A DNA stretch of 64,000 nucleotides from an uncultured Gammaproteobacteria bacterium (GCA_902556205.1 CACDVH010000004.1:1-64000), one strand, 5' to 3'. Shown: positions 17,151 through 26,195, counted from the stretch's first letter. Made by a program: numbers and translations. The notes: generated by a model not told the origin, from the sequence alone.

Positions 17151-17241
17151 TTAATTTTATCGCTTTTGGGGCCTATTGAATGATCTTTGATTTTTTTTAT
17201 ATAGATTATAATTTTATTGAGAATTTAATAATTAAGCCTAA

Positions 17242-18489
17242 ATGAAAACACTTAAACTTGACGATTTAAAGAGTCTGGATCAGCAAGACCCACTCTCGGA
17301 ATATCGAGAAGCGTTCTATCTTCCAAAAAATACAATTTATTTTGATGGAAACTCATTGGGCCCTGTCCCAAAAAAAACTCTAAATCATCTCAACAAAACG
17401 ATTAATGAGGAGTGGGGAAGCGACTTAATCAGTAGTTGGAACAAGGCTAATTGGATTAACTTGCCACAAACATTGGGTAACAAAATTGCCCCACTTCTTG
17501 GAGCTAAGGCTGGAGAGGTTATCGTAGTTGATAGCACTTCCATTAATTTATTTAAGGTTCTTACTTCAGCTTTGAGGCTGAATGATAATAGAAAAAAAAT
17601 TCTAAGTGAATCAACAAATTTTCCATCTGATCTCTACATTCTTGAGGGTGTTAATGGAATTTCAAATAATCAGTATGAGTGTGTACTAATTGAAGATGAT
17701 GGTAATGACATTGAAAAATACATAGATTCATCCACTGCGGTTGTGATGCTTTCTCATATTAACTATAAAACTGGGCGAATTAGTGATATGAAAAAAATTA
17801 CTGAATATGCTCACAATAAAGGAGCACTCGTTGTCTGGGATCTAAGTCATAGTGTTGGTGTGATGCCAATGGATTTGCATGATATCGGAGTAGATTTTGC
17901 AGTTGGCTGTACCTACAAGCACCTTAATGGGGGGCCAGGAGCGCCGGGATTTTTATATGTTCATAGTGATTTAATTGAGCAAGTAAATCAGCCATTATCA
18001 GGCTGGCTTGGGCATAGTGATCCGTTTGCTTTCGATAGTAAATACAAAGCTGCAAATAATATTAATAAATTCATCTGTGGGACGCCACCGATTCTTGCCT
18101 ATAAAGCGGTTGAGAGTGGACTTGATGTCTTTGATGGTATATCTATGGAACAAGTTCGAGAAAAAAGTATTCATCTCTCTGAGGTATTTATTGAACTGAT
18201 TAACCAAGAGTGTGGGGAATTTGCGTTCATATTATATTCTCCAAATGATGGCAGTATTAGAGGCAGTCAGATTTCATATATGCACGAAAATGCCTACCCG
18301 ATTATGCAGTCATTAATCTCAAGAGGTGTTATCGGAGATTATCGTGAGCCCAACATTTTGAGGTTTGGGATTTCACCTCTTTATATGAGGTACGAAGATG
18401 TTTGGAATGCAATTATGTGCCTTAAAAAAATTATGCAGTCTAATGAGTGGGACTCATCAAATTTTAAGGTCAGAAATTACGTCACCTAA
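17242..18489 (+). CDS. kynU: Kynureninase
   Basis: PLP-dependent hydrolase that cleaves kynurenine to anthranilate and alanine. 415 aa, normal length. The PLP lysine is in CTYKHLNGGPGAPGFLYV (Lys226). The phosphate/PLP pocket elements YFDGNSLGPVPK, SHINYKTGRISDM and VVWDLSHSVGVMPMDLHD are family-typical. No tryptophan dioxygenase adjoins it. An arylformamidase-like hydrolase lies at the far right edge, 45 kb away. It may serve tryptophan breakdown or the kynurenine route to NAD or anthranilate. A TATAAT lies 30 bp upstream without a well-spaced -35. Confidence 0.94.
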   Translation: MKTLKLDDLKSLDQQDPLSEYREAFYLPKNTIYFDGNSLGPVPKKTLNHLNKTINEEWGSDLISSWNKANWINLPQTLGNKIAPLLGAKAGEVIVVDSTSINLFKVLTSALRLNDNRKKILSESTNFPSDLYILEGVNGISNNQYECVLIEDDGNDIEKYIDSSTAVVMLSHINYKTGRISDMKKITEYAHNKGALVVWDLSHSVGVMPMDLHDIGVDFAVGCTYKHLNGGPGAPGFLYVHSDLIEQVNQPLSGWLGHSDPFAFDSKYKAANNINKFICGTPPILAYKAVESGLDVFDGISMEQVREKSIHLSEVFIELINQECGEFAFILYSPNDGSIRGSQISYMHENAYPIMQSLISRGVIGDYREPNILRFGISPLYMRYEDVWNAIMCLKKIMQSNEWDSSNFKVRNYVT

Positions 18490-18505
18490 TCGATTGCTTG
18501 AATAG

Positions 18506-19201
18506 TTATACCTGTTTAGAGAGCTTTCCCACAATCGTAATACCTAGAGCAACTGAAGGCCCAATGCCCAGAGCAAATATTACTGTTCCAAGTCCAACAA
18601 CTTCTCCCAATAGTTTATCTAAATTATTCAAAAGACATATTGAGCCTAAAACGACCACACTAACCTCAATCGCAGTTCGAATAGAATAAATTGGCCTATT
18701 GGTGACCTTTTGGAGTCCAATCATCAGGCCGTCCCTAGGGCCTGCTCCAAGATTACAAATTAAATAAAACCCACTCCCAACCCCAATAGTCAATACGCCA
18801 ATAATTACTTGTAATACTTTAAGTGGATAGTATTCAGGATATGGCAAGAAATAAACTGAAAACTCAATTGTCAGTGCGATAATAAAGGCATTTAATATTG
18901 TTCCCATTCCAGGTTTTTGTTTCAATGGTATCCACAACATCAGAACAAAAATACTGATTACAAATGTAGAGAGACCCAAAGACCAGTCAGTAAGGTTTGA
19001 AATTCCTTGTGCAAGAACGGTGTAGGGCCCAACACCAGCCCCACTGGTTATCAGAAGGCTCTCTCCCAATCCAAACAAAAATAATCCAAAAACTAGAAAG
19101 ATGAAGGTTAAGGGTTTTGGTTTTAAGTTAAAAGAGTCGTCAGAGCTCCAGACCACTTTAGGAATTTTTTTGATAGTAAAGGTGTCTGAAATTAGCTTCA
19201 T
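18506..19201 (-). CDS. YczE/YyaS-like integral membrane protein
   Basis: 231 aa with about five or six transmembrane helices after a hydrophilic N-terminal 30 residues. Two internal repeats carry the family signature: SGAGVGPYTVLAQGIS near residue 52 and NLGAGPRDGLMIGLQ near 150. This places it in the YitT/YczE/YyaS group, whose transport substrate is not established. It is convergent with kynU (16 bp apart) and divergent from the PhyH-type dioxygenase. No functional partner is evident from the context. Confidence 0.8.
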   Translation of the reverse strand: MKLISDTFTIKKIPKVVWSSDDSFNLKPKPLTFIFLVFGLFLFGLGESLLITSGAGVGPYTVLAQGISNLTDWSLGLSTFVISIFVLMLWIPLKQKPGMGTILNAFIIALTIEFSVYFLPYPEYYPLKVLQVIIGVLTIGVGSGFYLICNLGAGPRDGLMIGLQKVTNRPIYSIRTAIEVSVVVLGSICLLNNLDKLLGEVVGLGTVIFALGIGPSVALGITIVGKLSKQV

Positions 19202-19356
19202 TGGTGGGCGTGTAGATTAAAAATTTAGGTTAATAATACAGATGTTTTTATCGTTTCTTTAAGAGAGTATAAATTATAAAATGTTTCGTTTTGGTTTGAG
19301 AAATTAGTTATTATCTAAGCTATATCAAACTTGCATAAAAAAACCACTTTAGACTA

Positions 19357-20148
19357 ATGGCGTTATTAATCAAACAATCTGATGTTCAAAGTTTTAGAGA
19401 GGCTGGCGTTGTTATTCTTCGTGGAGTTTTCAAAGAGTGGATTGATATATTAGCTAATGGAGCTGATTTTCATCTCAATAACCCAAGTGAGCGATCCTTG
19501 GTTCACCAAAATGAAAAATATCAAGGCCAATTTTTAGAGGATTTTTGTAATTGGAGGCGTATTCCTGAATATTCAGATTTTATTTTTAACTCAAATCTAG
19601 CATCGATTGCCTCTAATTTAATGGAATCTAAAACTGTGCAGTTTTTTCATGACCACTTTTTTTATAAAGAGGCAAACTCTGGAGTACCTTCGCCGTGGCA
19701 TCAAGACATCCCATATTATTGCGTTAAGGGTCATCAGACCGTCAGCTTTTGGTTGCCATTAGAGTCAAGACAAAAGAATGTTTCATTGAGATTACTAGCT
19801 GGAAGCCACCTTTTAAATAAAGAAATACGTCCCACTAGCTGGTCTAACAATGAGAGCTTTTATGAGGATAGTAATGCATTTATGGATATGCCAGACAGCG
19901 ATGGATATGAAATAAAAGAATGGGAGACAGAGCCTGGTGATGTCATTGCATTTAATTTCAAGACGATTCATGGCGCTAATGCAAACAAAGACACAAAGAT
20001 GAGTAGAACCCTATCCTTTAGGTTGCTCGGTGATGATGTTGTTTATAATGAGCGACCAGGCAGAACTTCTCCAAGCTTCTCTGGAATAAATCAGCAAAAC
20101 GGAGAGCGCTTAAGAGAGGACTGGTTTCCAACTCTGTGGAGCGAATAA
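19357..20148 (+). CDS. Phytanoyl-CoA dioxygenase (PhyH) family protein
   Basis: Fe(II)/2-oxoglutarate oxygenase of the PhyH family, 263 aa. The iron triad is visible: HQD (His115, Asp117) in SPWHQDIPYY and the distal His205 in FKTIHGANAN. An arginine in MSRTLSFRLLGDD should bind 2-oxoglutarate. The substrate is unknown. Bacterial members hydroxylate small molecules such as ectoine or amino-acid derivatives, or degrade alkylated compounds. The closing residues overlap the extended start of the following TSUP gene, so the two may be co-expressed. No clear Shine-Dalgarno precedes the ATG. Confidence 0.85.
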   Translation: MALLIKQSDVQSFREAGVVILRGVFKEWIDILANGADFHLNNPSERSLVHQNEKYQGQFLEDFCNWRRIPEYSDFIFNSNLASIASNLMESKTVQFFHDHFFYKEANSGVPSPWHQDIPYYCVKGHQTVSFWLPLESRQKNVSLRLLAGSHLLNKEIRPTSWSNNESFYEDSNAFMDMPDSDGYEIKEWETEPGDVIAFNFKTIHGANANKDTKMSRTLSFRLLGDDVVYNERPGRTSPSFSGINQQNGERLREDWFPTLWSE

Positions 20149-20153
20149 TATTT

Positions 20154-20915
20154 ATGGATATTGCAAACTTATCATTAGAAATTCTAGCATTCTTATTCTT
20201 AGTTGGTGCAATAGCGGGCTTTCTGGATACGCTTGTTGGTGGAGGGGGCTTGCTGGCAGTTCCAGCACTCTTATTGAGTGGCATTCCGCCCATCTATGTT
20301 CTTGGAACGAATAAGTTTCAAGGCAGCATGGGTACAGGCATTGCGACCTTTTTATTATTTCGAAAAAAAAAGTTAGAATGGCAAATGGTCAAAAAATTAA
20401 TGATTGCCTCTTTCATTGGTTCGGTTATAGGCGGCATCATTGTTCAGTTTGTTGACACTGAGATCCTCTCTTTTGTAATACCAGTTATCCTAGTTTTTAT
20501 AGCGATTTATTTTATTATTTCTCCAAAACCTAAAGTGATGAATTCAAGTCCAAAGTCTAATAAGAGGTTTGAATCCTATGCTGTCCCAGGCGTGGGATTT
20601 TATGATGGAATGTTTGGTCCAGGTGCTGGATCTTTTTTTGTGATGACAGGAGTGATGCTTAAAAAACTTGAAATTATCGAAGCTACAATATTGGCAAAGC
20701 CACTTAACTTTGCATCCAATATTGCTGGCTTTATAGTTTTTTTTGTATTTGGACACATCGCCTTTATTATAGGTTTGATTATGATGCTGGGACAATTAAT
20801 AGGGTCATTTGCTGGAACTCATTACTTGCTGAAAGCCAATCCCAAAGTTATTAGAGCTTTAGTTGTTATTTCTTCTTTGTCGATGCTAGCGAAGTATGTC
20901 GATTCTCTAATTTGA
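20154..20915 (+). CDS. TSUP/TauE-SafE family permease
   Basis: Membrane protein of the sulfite exporter TauE/SafE family, about eight transmembrane helices. The two family repeats are clear: GFLDTLVGGGGLLAVPALLL near the N-terminus and GFYDGMFGPGAGSFFVMTGV in the middle. I use the ATG at 20154 (253 aa), not the GTG at 20136 of the ORF track, because the GTG lies inside the dioxygenase gene and has no ribosome binding site. Members move sulfite, sulfoacetate, taurine-derived or other organic anions. In a sulfur-oxidising host sulfite export would fit, but substrate cannot be read from sequence. Confidence 0.85.
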   Translation: MDIANLSLEILAFLFLVGAIAGFLDTLVGGGGLLAVPALLLSGIPPIYVLGTNKFQGSMGTGIATFLLFRKKKLEWQMVKKLMIASFIGSVIGGIIVQFVDTEILSFVIPVILVFIAIYFIISPKPKVMNSSPKSNKRFESYAVPGVGFYDGMFGPGAGSFFVMTGVMLKKLEIIEATILAKPLNFASNIAGFIVFFVFGHIAFIIGLIMMLGQLIGSFAGTHYLLKANPKVIRALVVISSLSMLAKYVDSLI

Positions 20916-20946
20916 GGAAAATAATTAAATTCATTTAAAGGCAAGT

Positions 20947-21990
20947 CTAATCATTATTATTGGGTAATTCAAATTGAGTTTCAAAGTGTTTCCATTCGAA
21001 ACGCTCAGGGTAATTCCTTCTGTAATTTTCAAAATTAGAAATATCTTTGATTGCTTCATTATCATCCCTGAATGAGTAAATTGAATTTAGTGTGTCATGT
21101 AGGTTCTCATCATTGATCAATCTTAATTCTGGATTAATGAGGCTTTCTATTTTGTCATTCATAGGTTTTTTTAAGGACTTACAAAGTTCTTTATAGATCA
21201 TAAAACTTCCCATAAATTTAGCATCAATTGAGTGACCAGCAATATGAGGGGTGGCCCAGTAGGCTGATTTTTGAAGAGTAGGGTTAATATTGGGTTCATT
21301 TTCCCAGCAGTCAATTATGTTTGCTTTTGTAGGAGTTATTTTCCAAATTAATTCGTTAATGATGCCACCTCTTGCAGCATTAATGATTATTGCATCCTTT
21401 TTAATATGATTGAAGTTATGACTATTTAAAAGGTTATGGGTAGAATAAATTCCAGAGAAAGTCAAAGGAGTATGAAACGTTACTATATCTGCTCCCAGTG
21501 CCTCTTCAAGAGAAACAAAGTGTTCACTTCCTTCTCTAGACTCTCGAGGCGGATCATTGAGTAATGTTTTTATTCCAAGCTGCTTGGCTTTGAGGTCAAG
21601 CCTTCTGCCTACGTTACCCACGCCAATGATGCCAAGTGTTCGACCAGATAATTTGAAGTTATAGTCGTGTGATAAATTTGCGATTGCACTGATAACATAC
21701 TCTGCGACAGCATTTGCATTGCAGCCTTGGGCAGATGAGAGAGTTATAGCATTATCTTCAAGGTAGAGTTGATCTATGTGGTCTAAACCCGCTACAGTAG
21801 ATCCAACAAACTGAATTTTAGAATTCCTAAGAAGCTCTTCATCAACTCTTGTTCTGGATCTGACTATTAATGCATCACAATCCTGAAGACTTTCATTGCT
21901 TATTTGTCTTCCAGGAAGAGTAACTACCTCTCCAAACTCAGAAAAAATTTGATCAAAGCCCCATACTGCATCATCAATCATTAATTTCAC
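20947..21990 (-). CDS. pdxB: Erythronate-4-phosphate dehydrogenase
   Basis: Second enzyme of the DXP-dependent pyridoxal-phosphate pathway: oxidises 4-phosphoerythronate. 347 aa. The N-terminal substrate part shows DALIVRSRTRVDEELL and GSTVAGLDHID; the NAD-binding Rossmann motif is GIIGVGNVGRRLDLKAKQLG. TPHIAGHSIDAK holds the catalytic His. The extra C-terminal domain distinguishes PdxB from other 2-hydroxyacid dehydrogenases. PdxB is mostly gammaproteobacterial. Its start overlaps the ung stop by 4 bp. Confidence 0.95.
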   Translation of the reverse strand: MKLMIDDAVWGFDQIFSEFGEVVTLPGRQISNESLQDCDALIVRSRTRVDEELLRNSKIQFVGSTVAGLDHIDQLYLEDNAITLSSAQGCNANAVAEYVISAIANLSHDYNFKLSGRTLGIIGVGNVGRRLDLKAKQLGIKTLLNDPPRESREGSEHFVSLEEALGADIVTFHTPLTFSGIYSTHNLLNSHNFNHIKKDAIIINAARGGIINELIWKITPTKANIIDCWENEPNINPTLQKSAYWATPHIAGHSIDAKFMGSFMIYKELCKSLKKPMNDKIESLINPELRLINDENLHDTLNSIYSFRDDNEAIKDISNFENYRRNYPERFEWKHFETQFELPNNND

Positions 21991-22658
21991 AAGGGTAAGC
22001 TCCAGTCAATCAATTCCTGGTTGGAAGATTTGAGGTAGTTATTCGTTTTTGAAAAATGTTTACAACCCAAGAAACCTTTATGGGCAGAGAATGGAGAGGG
22101 GTGAGCAGCACTAAGAATTAAATGCTTATTACTATCAATTAATTCAGTTTTTTTGTTTGCGTAGGCGCCCCAAAGTAAAAATACTAAATTAGATTTCTTT
22201 TCATTTAGCAGTTTTATAACATGATCTGTAAACACTTCCCAGCCCTGGTTCGCGTGAGAAGCAGGAGAGTTCTTTTCAACTGTGAGAACGCTATTTAAAA
22301 GTAAAACTCCTTGCTTTGCCCAATTTTCGAGGTGACCATGTCCTGGATTTTTAAAATCAACATCATCTTGATCAAGCTCCTTATAAATATTTCTAAGTGA
22401 CGGCGGAACAGCTATTCCCTTTGGAACAGAAAAGCTTAACCCTTCTGCCTGACCCTCTCCATGATAAGGGTCTTGTCCAAGAATGACAACCCTGGTAGAG
22501 CTAAAACTTGAGTATTCAAAGGCTTTAAACCATGTTCCCCGAGGAGGGAAAATTTCATAATCAACTCTGGAGTTGAGAAATGATAATAAAGAGTCAAAAT
22601 AATCCTTATTTTTTTCTTCTGTTAAGTAAGGAGCCCAGTCGCCAATATCTTGAGTCAT
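21987..22658 (-). CDS. ung: Uracil-DNA glycosylase, family 1
   Basis: Removes uracil from DNA to start base-excision repair. 223 aa. Active-site motif GQDPYHG at residues 61-67 with the catalytic Asp63, and the DNA-intercalation motif AAHPSPFSAHKGF near the C-terminus. FSVPKGIAVPPSLRNIYKEL is the proline-rich loop. It is upstream of pdxB, overlapping by 4 bp, and divergent from the methyltransferase gene across a 139-bp gap that contains a perfect palindrome. Confidence 0.97.
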   Translation of the reverse strand: MTQDIGDWAPYLTEEKNKDYFDSLLSFLNSRVDYEIFPPRGTWFKAFEYSSFSSTRVVILGQDPYHGEGQAEGLSFSVPKGIAVPPSLRNIYKELDQDDVDFKNPGHGHLENWAKQGVLLLNSVLTVEKNSPASHANQGWEVFTDHVIKLLNEKKSNLVFLLWGAYANKKTELIDSNKHLILSAAHPSPFSAHKGFLGCKHFSKTNNYLKSSNQELIDWSLPL

Positions 22659-22744
22659 ATTATTTTATTGGTAGATTAACTTTTTTGAAGTAATTATAAA
22701 ATTGCATTTGAAAGCCATAAAATATATTATGTCCTTAAGTGATG

Positions 22745-22760
22745 TGCAAATTAATTTGCA
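22745..22760. promoter_or_regulatory. 16-bp perfect palindrome in the ung / methyltransferase divergent region
   Basis: TGCAAATTAATTTGCA is a perfect inverted repeat without spacer. It lies 37 bp before the methyltransferase ATG and about 87 bp from the ung start. Size and placement suit the operator of a dimeric regulator. I cannot name the regulator, and an AT-rich palindrome could also arise by chance. Confidence 0.4.
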
Positions 22761-22797
22761 AGTTTAAATAACATTTATATTATATCAAGGATTGGTA

Positions 22798-23454
22798 ATG
22801 ACTGATTGGATCAGTAGATGGGAGAGTAACAGAATTGGTTGGCATGCAGAGCAGGTCAACAGGCATCTAGTTCAATATTATGATAGATTTGACTTGTCAG
22901 CTGAAGGAACTATCTTTGTTCCTCTATGTGGTAAATCAAATGATATGCGTTTCCTTCTTGAGAAGGATTTAAAAGTCATTGGCGTTGAGATGAGTAATAT
23001 TGCTATTGAGCAATTTTTTTCAGAAAATCATCTAGATTATATTGTATCCGACGTAGATAAATTTACCCTTTATGAAGGTGCTAGAATTAAGCTCTATTGC
23101 GGTGATTTTTTTGATTTAAAGGTAAAACATTTAGAGAATGTTAGGGCTATATACGACCGGGCATCATTGATTGCTTTGAATGAAGACTTAAGACAAAAAT
23201 ATGCCAAACATTTAAGTGATATAATAGAATTTGATGCTAGGATATTGCTCTTAACTTTATTCTACCCTCAGCATCAAAAATCTGGCCCACCTTTTGCAGT
23301 AAGCAAAGAAGAGGTTGGTCAATTATTTAATGGTTCATTTGATATTCAAGAATTGCATTGTATTGAAGATATTGAAAATGAGCCGATGTTCCAAAATCTT
23401 GGAGTAGATTTTGTTGAAAAAGCAGTGTATTTGCTGCAAAAAGTGAGAATGTGA
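22798..23454 (+). CDS. tpm: Thiopurine S-methyltransferase family protein
   Basis: SAM-dependent methyltransferase of the TPMT family, 218 aa. In bacteria these methylate thiopurines and, in some strains, tellurite or selenite. DWISRWESNRIGWH at the N-terminus and VPLCGKSNDMRFL (residues 41-53, the SAM-binding loop) are diagnostic. ILLLTLFYPQHQKSGPPFAVS covers the substrate-side loop. I start at ATG 22798 (AAGG seven bases upstream) rather than the TTG two codons earlier. The natural substrate is unknown. The stop overlaps the next start (TGATG), so the gene is coupled to the small cold-shock-like gene. Confidence 0.92.
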   Translation: MTDWISRWESNRIGWHAEQVNRHLVQYYDRFDLSAEGTIFVPLCGKSNDMRFLLEKDLKVIGVEMSNIAIEQFFSENHLDYIVSDVDKFTLYEGARIKLYCGDFFDLKVKHLENVRAIYDRASLIALNEDLRQKYAKHLSDIIEFDARILLLTLFYPQHQKSGPPFAVSKEEVGQLFNGSFDIQELHCIEDIENEPMFQNLGVDFVEKAVYLLQKVRM

Positions 23455-23759
23455 TGGCAAAAAAAATGACGGGCATAGTCGCCCAATTTGGTACTAAAGG
23501 ATATGGGTTTATTACAGGTGATGATGGAGAGAAATACTTTGTTCATCAAAAAAATGTTTTTAATAAGTCTCGCCTAAGAAGTGACACCAGAGTTAAGTTT
23601 AAAGTTGAAACCTCTGAAAAAGGTCTCGTTGCAGTTGACGTTAAATTAGAGAAAATAGTTGAAGAGTCTGCACCACTAACTGACAATGATATTAAAGCAA
23701 TGTTTGGTGTTTTGCTAGTTTTCCAGATTATTATCGCGTACTTTGTATTTTTTGGATAA
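23454..23759 (+). CDS. Cold-shock domain protein with C-terminal membrane helix
   Basis: Small protein of 101 aa. Residues 3-65 form a cold-shock/OB-fold nucleic-acid-binding domain with an RNP1-like KGYGFITGDDG (15-25) and RNP2-like YFVHQ (28-32). A short linker follows, then one hydrophobic helix (about 83-100, MFGVLLVFQIIIAYFVFF) at the very C-terminus. This resembles a shortened CSD-DUF1294 protein, which normally carries several membrane helices; here only one remains. It would hold a single-stranded nucleic-acid binder at the inner membrane. The start is the ATG in TGATG shared with the methyltransferase stop. The next gene begins immediately after its TAA. Confidence 0.8.
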   Translation: MAKKMTGIVAQFGTKGYGFITGDDGEKYFVHQKNVFNKSRLRSDTRVKFKVETSEKGLVAVDVKLEKIVEESAPLTDNDIKAMFGVLLVFQIIIAYFVFFG

Positions 23760-24368
23760 ATGAAAAAACTACTAGTCTTAGGCTTACTTGTTGCAATTTC
23801 AATTTCTGGTTGTCTTTCCACGCCTGCAAGAGAGGTAATAAATATCTGTACCTTGCTTGATGAAAAGGTTAGTTGGTATCGTGCAGCAAAATTGAGCGAA
23901 GAAAAATGGAAGGTACCAATGCACTTGCAAATGGCCATTATTCATCAAGAGTCGCGCTTTGCATCAAGAGCTAAACCACCTCGTAATAAGATCTTCGGAT
24001 TTATACCAGGATCAAGGCCAACAGATTCATACGGTTACACTCAAGCTAAAAAAGCAACATGGGAGTGGTATCAACTTAAAACTGGAAAAAATGATGCACG
24101 AAGGGATAACTTTGCTGATGCTATAGATTTTGTTGGATGGTATGCTAACCAATCAAACCTCAGATCCAAGATCAGCAAGTCAGATGCTTATCGTCAATAT
24201 CTAGCTTATCACGAAGGGCATGGAGGCTACAATAAAAAGAGCTATGAAAAGAAAGATTGGCTTGTCTCTATAGCTAAGAAGGTTGAGAACAAGTCAAATA
24301 CCTATAAATCTCAGTTATCTCAGTGTAGAGAGCAACTCGATAGCAATAGAATCTGGACGTTGTTCTAA
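23760..24368 (+). CDS. Lytic transglycosylase-like (SLT fold) lipoprotein
   Basis: 202 aa. The N-terminus MKKLLVLGLLVAISISGC is a lipoprotein signal with lipobox ISGC and the acylated Cys18. The following domain resembles the goose-lysozyme/SLT family: AIIHQESRF with the likely catalytic Glu64, then DSYGYTQAKKATWEWY, where the GYxQ motif of transglycosylases is expected, and a late AYHEGHGGY (usual: N/H-x-G-x-G). It probably cuts or binds peptidoglycan at the periplasmic face of the membrane. It directly follows the cold-shock/membrane gene with no gap. Enzymatic activity is inferred from motifs only. Confidence 0.75.
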   Translation: MKKLLVLGLLVAISISGCLSTPAREVINICTLLDEKVSWYRAAKLSEEKWKVPMHLQMAIIHQESRFASRAKPPRNKIFGFIPGSRPTDSYGYTQAKKATWEWYQLKTGKNDARRDNFADAIDFVGWYANQSNLRSKISKSDAYRQYLAYHEGHGGYNKKSYEKKDWLVSIAKKVENKSNTYKSQLSQCREQLDSNRIWTLF

Positions 24369-24476
24369 TAAATATTTCTTGATTTTCTTTAACTCTTTAA
24401 AAGCCTTTCAAAATTTAGCAAGCTTTTGAATTCTTAAATATTAAGCTTCCGAAGATTACTGATTAAAATCGTATTA

Positions 24477-26195
24477 TCAGCTTTGTTGTTGCGTTAATTT
24501 TAGATATTCGCTAGATGACTTTATGAGATCTTCATGTTTTCCTTGTTCAATAATTTCTCCATCTTTTAATACAATAATTCTGTCTGCGCTTTTAATGGTG
24601 CTAAGGCGATGCGCAATGATAATCGTGGTTCTGTCTTTTTGCATTTTATTGATTGCTGACTGAACAAGTTTTTCAGTTGCAGAGTCTAATGCTGAAGTTG
24701 CCTCATCAAGTATTAAAACTGGACTATCTTTTGCGATAGCTCTAGCTATAGAGAGTCTTTGTCTTTGCCCACCTGAGAGAGTGACGCCATCTTCACCAAT
24801 TTCGGAATCATACTTATTATCAAGTTTATCTATGAACTCTTTAGAATTAGAAATTTCTGCAGCATCTATGATGGTTTTCATAGATAACTCCTTTTTCTTT
24901 CCAAATGCAATATTTCCACTAATGGAATCGTTGAAAAGACGTACATTTTGATCTACAAGAGAAAATTGAGATCTATAAGATTCAAGTTCAAAGCTGCTGA
25001 TATCTTTATTATTTATCAAGATATTGCCATCATTTAGATTATAAAAACGCAATAGAAGATTTACTAAAGTTGTTTTACCACTTCCAGTAGGCCCTACAAG
25101 TGCTATTGTTTCACCTTGCTTAATATTTAAATTTATATTTTTTAATGAAGGGCTATTGTCGGTGTATGAAAAATTTACATCTTGAAATGAAATATCTCCT
25201 TCAATTTCTCCAAGTAAATCATGACCCAAGTTTTCTTCAGACTTTTCATCAATTAGTCCAAAAACGCTTCTTCCAGCCACAACTGCTTGTTGCAGTGGTT
25301 TGTTTATGTTAATCAAAGTTTTTGCCGGCTTTATCAGCATTCCCATTGCAGTGAAGTAGGCTAGAAAATCACCAGCACTCATTATTAATTTGGTTGAAGA
25401 GAGGTAAACCACAAGGGCTAAAGAAAGGCCAATAAGAATATTTACAATTGAAGTATTTAAACCCGCTGCTAAATCAACTTTAAACCATTGTTGACGAATT
25501 ATATTAATAATCTTGTTAAATTTATTGCGCTCACTAGATTGAGCATGGTAAATTTTGATTAAGTCACTTCCAGAAATATTCTCATCCAATATATGTGTAA
25601 GTTTCCCCATTGAGTCTTGAACTTTCTTTGAAGCATCTCTTATACGTTTTGTTGAAAGCTTAACGGCAAAATAAACTAATGGAAGAAGAATAACTAAGAT
25701 AACACTTAGAGATAGGTTTTTATAAAACAAATAGCATGTTAAGATAATTACTGTGATAGAGGATTTAATAAAGTCAAGCCAAATCGTTGAAGCGGCTTCT
25801 GAAATCTGTTCTACATCAAAGGTCAGTTTTGAAAGAGTTTGGCCGGTTGTATTTTTGTCAAAATATGCCTTTGGAAGTGAAATAAGCTTTGAAAACATAT
25901 CCACTCTCAAGTCAAGAATAACTTTATTTGAAATCCATGAACCTGAGCCTAACGCAACTAGTGTTGATAAAGCACTTATAGCAATAGTTCCAAATAGAAG
26001 AATTGAATAAAATCTTGCAGTTTTATCCGATCTATCAGACCCAAACAAAGTATCAACTATTTGACCTGTAATTTCTGGAATTGCAGTCTCTAAAGCTGTT
26101 GCGAAAACCATCAAAATTGAAGTAATAATAAGCTTTCCTATATGACTCTTAAGATATGGAAAGAGTCTATTTACAAATTGTCTAAAACTCATCAT
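24477..26195 (-). CDS. msbA: Lipid A/lipid ABC exporter MsbA-type
   Basis: Fused ABC exporter: six N-terminal membrane helices then one ATPase domain. ATPase motifs: Walker A GPTGSGKTTL, signature LSGGQRQRLSIARAI, Walker B PVLILDEATSALD, H-loop IIAHRLSTI. MsbA flips lipid A-core across the inner membrane. Length (572 aa from the chosen start) and a conserved FDVEQISEAAS region fit MsbA, but other lipid or peptide exporters look similar. I start at ATG 26195 (MMSFRQF) rather than the TTG at 26231, which falls within the palindrome between this gene and pyrG. Confidence 0.85.
   Translation of the reverse strand: MMSFRQFVNRLFPYLKSHIGKLIITSILMVFATALETAIPEITGQIVDTLFGSDRSDKTARFYSILLFGTIAISALSTLVALGSGSWISNKVILDLRVDMFSKLISLPKAYFDKNTTGQTLSKLTFDVEQISEAASTIWLDFIKSSITVIILTCYLFYKNLSLSVILVILLPLVYFAVKLSTKRIRDASKKVQDSMGKLTHILDENISGSDLIKIYHAQSSERNKFNKIINIIRQQWFKVDLAAGLNTSIVNILIGLSLALVVYLSSTKLIMSAGDFLAYFTAMGMLIKPAKTLININKPLQQAVVAGRSVFGLIDEKSEENLGHDLLGEIEGDISFQDVNFSYTDNSPSLKNINLNIKQGETIALVGPTGSGKTTLVNLLLRFYNLNDGNILINNKDISSFELESYRSQFSLVDQNVRLFNDSISGNIAFGKKKELSMKTIIDAAEISNSKEFIDKLDNKYDSEIGEDGVTLSGGQRQRLSIARAIAKDSPVLILDEATSALDSATEKLVQSAINKMQKDRTTIIIAHRLSTIKSADRIIVLKDGEIIEQGKHEDLIKSSSEYLKLTQQQS

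Noticed and set aside
17187-17212. Possible kynU promoter TTGATT ... TATAAT
   Set aside because: The -10 is perfect but the spacer is only 14 bp and no better -35 exists, so I did not list it.
24395-24440. AT-rich inverted repeats (AAAAGC/GCTTTT, TCAAAA/TTTTGA) between the lipoprotein gene and msbA
   Set aside because: Short, competing stems with no clear T tract; a convergent terminator is plausible but not supported well enough.
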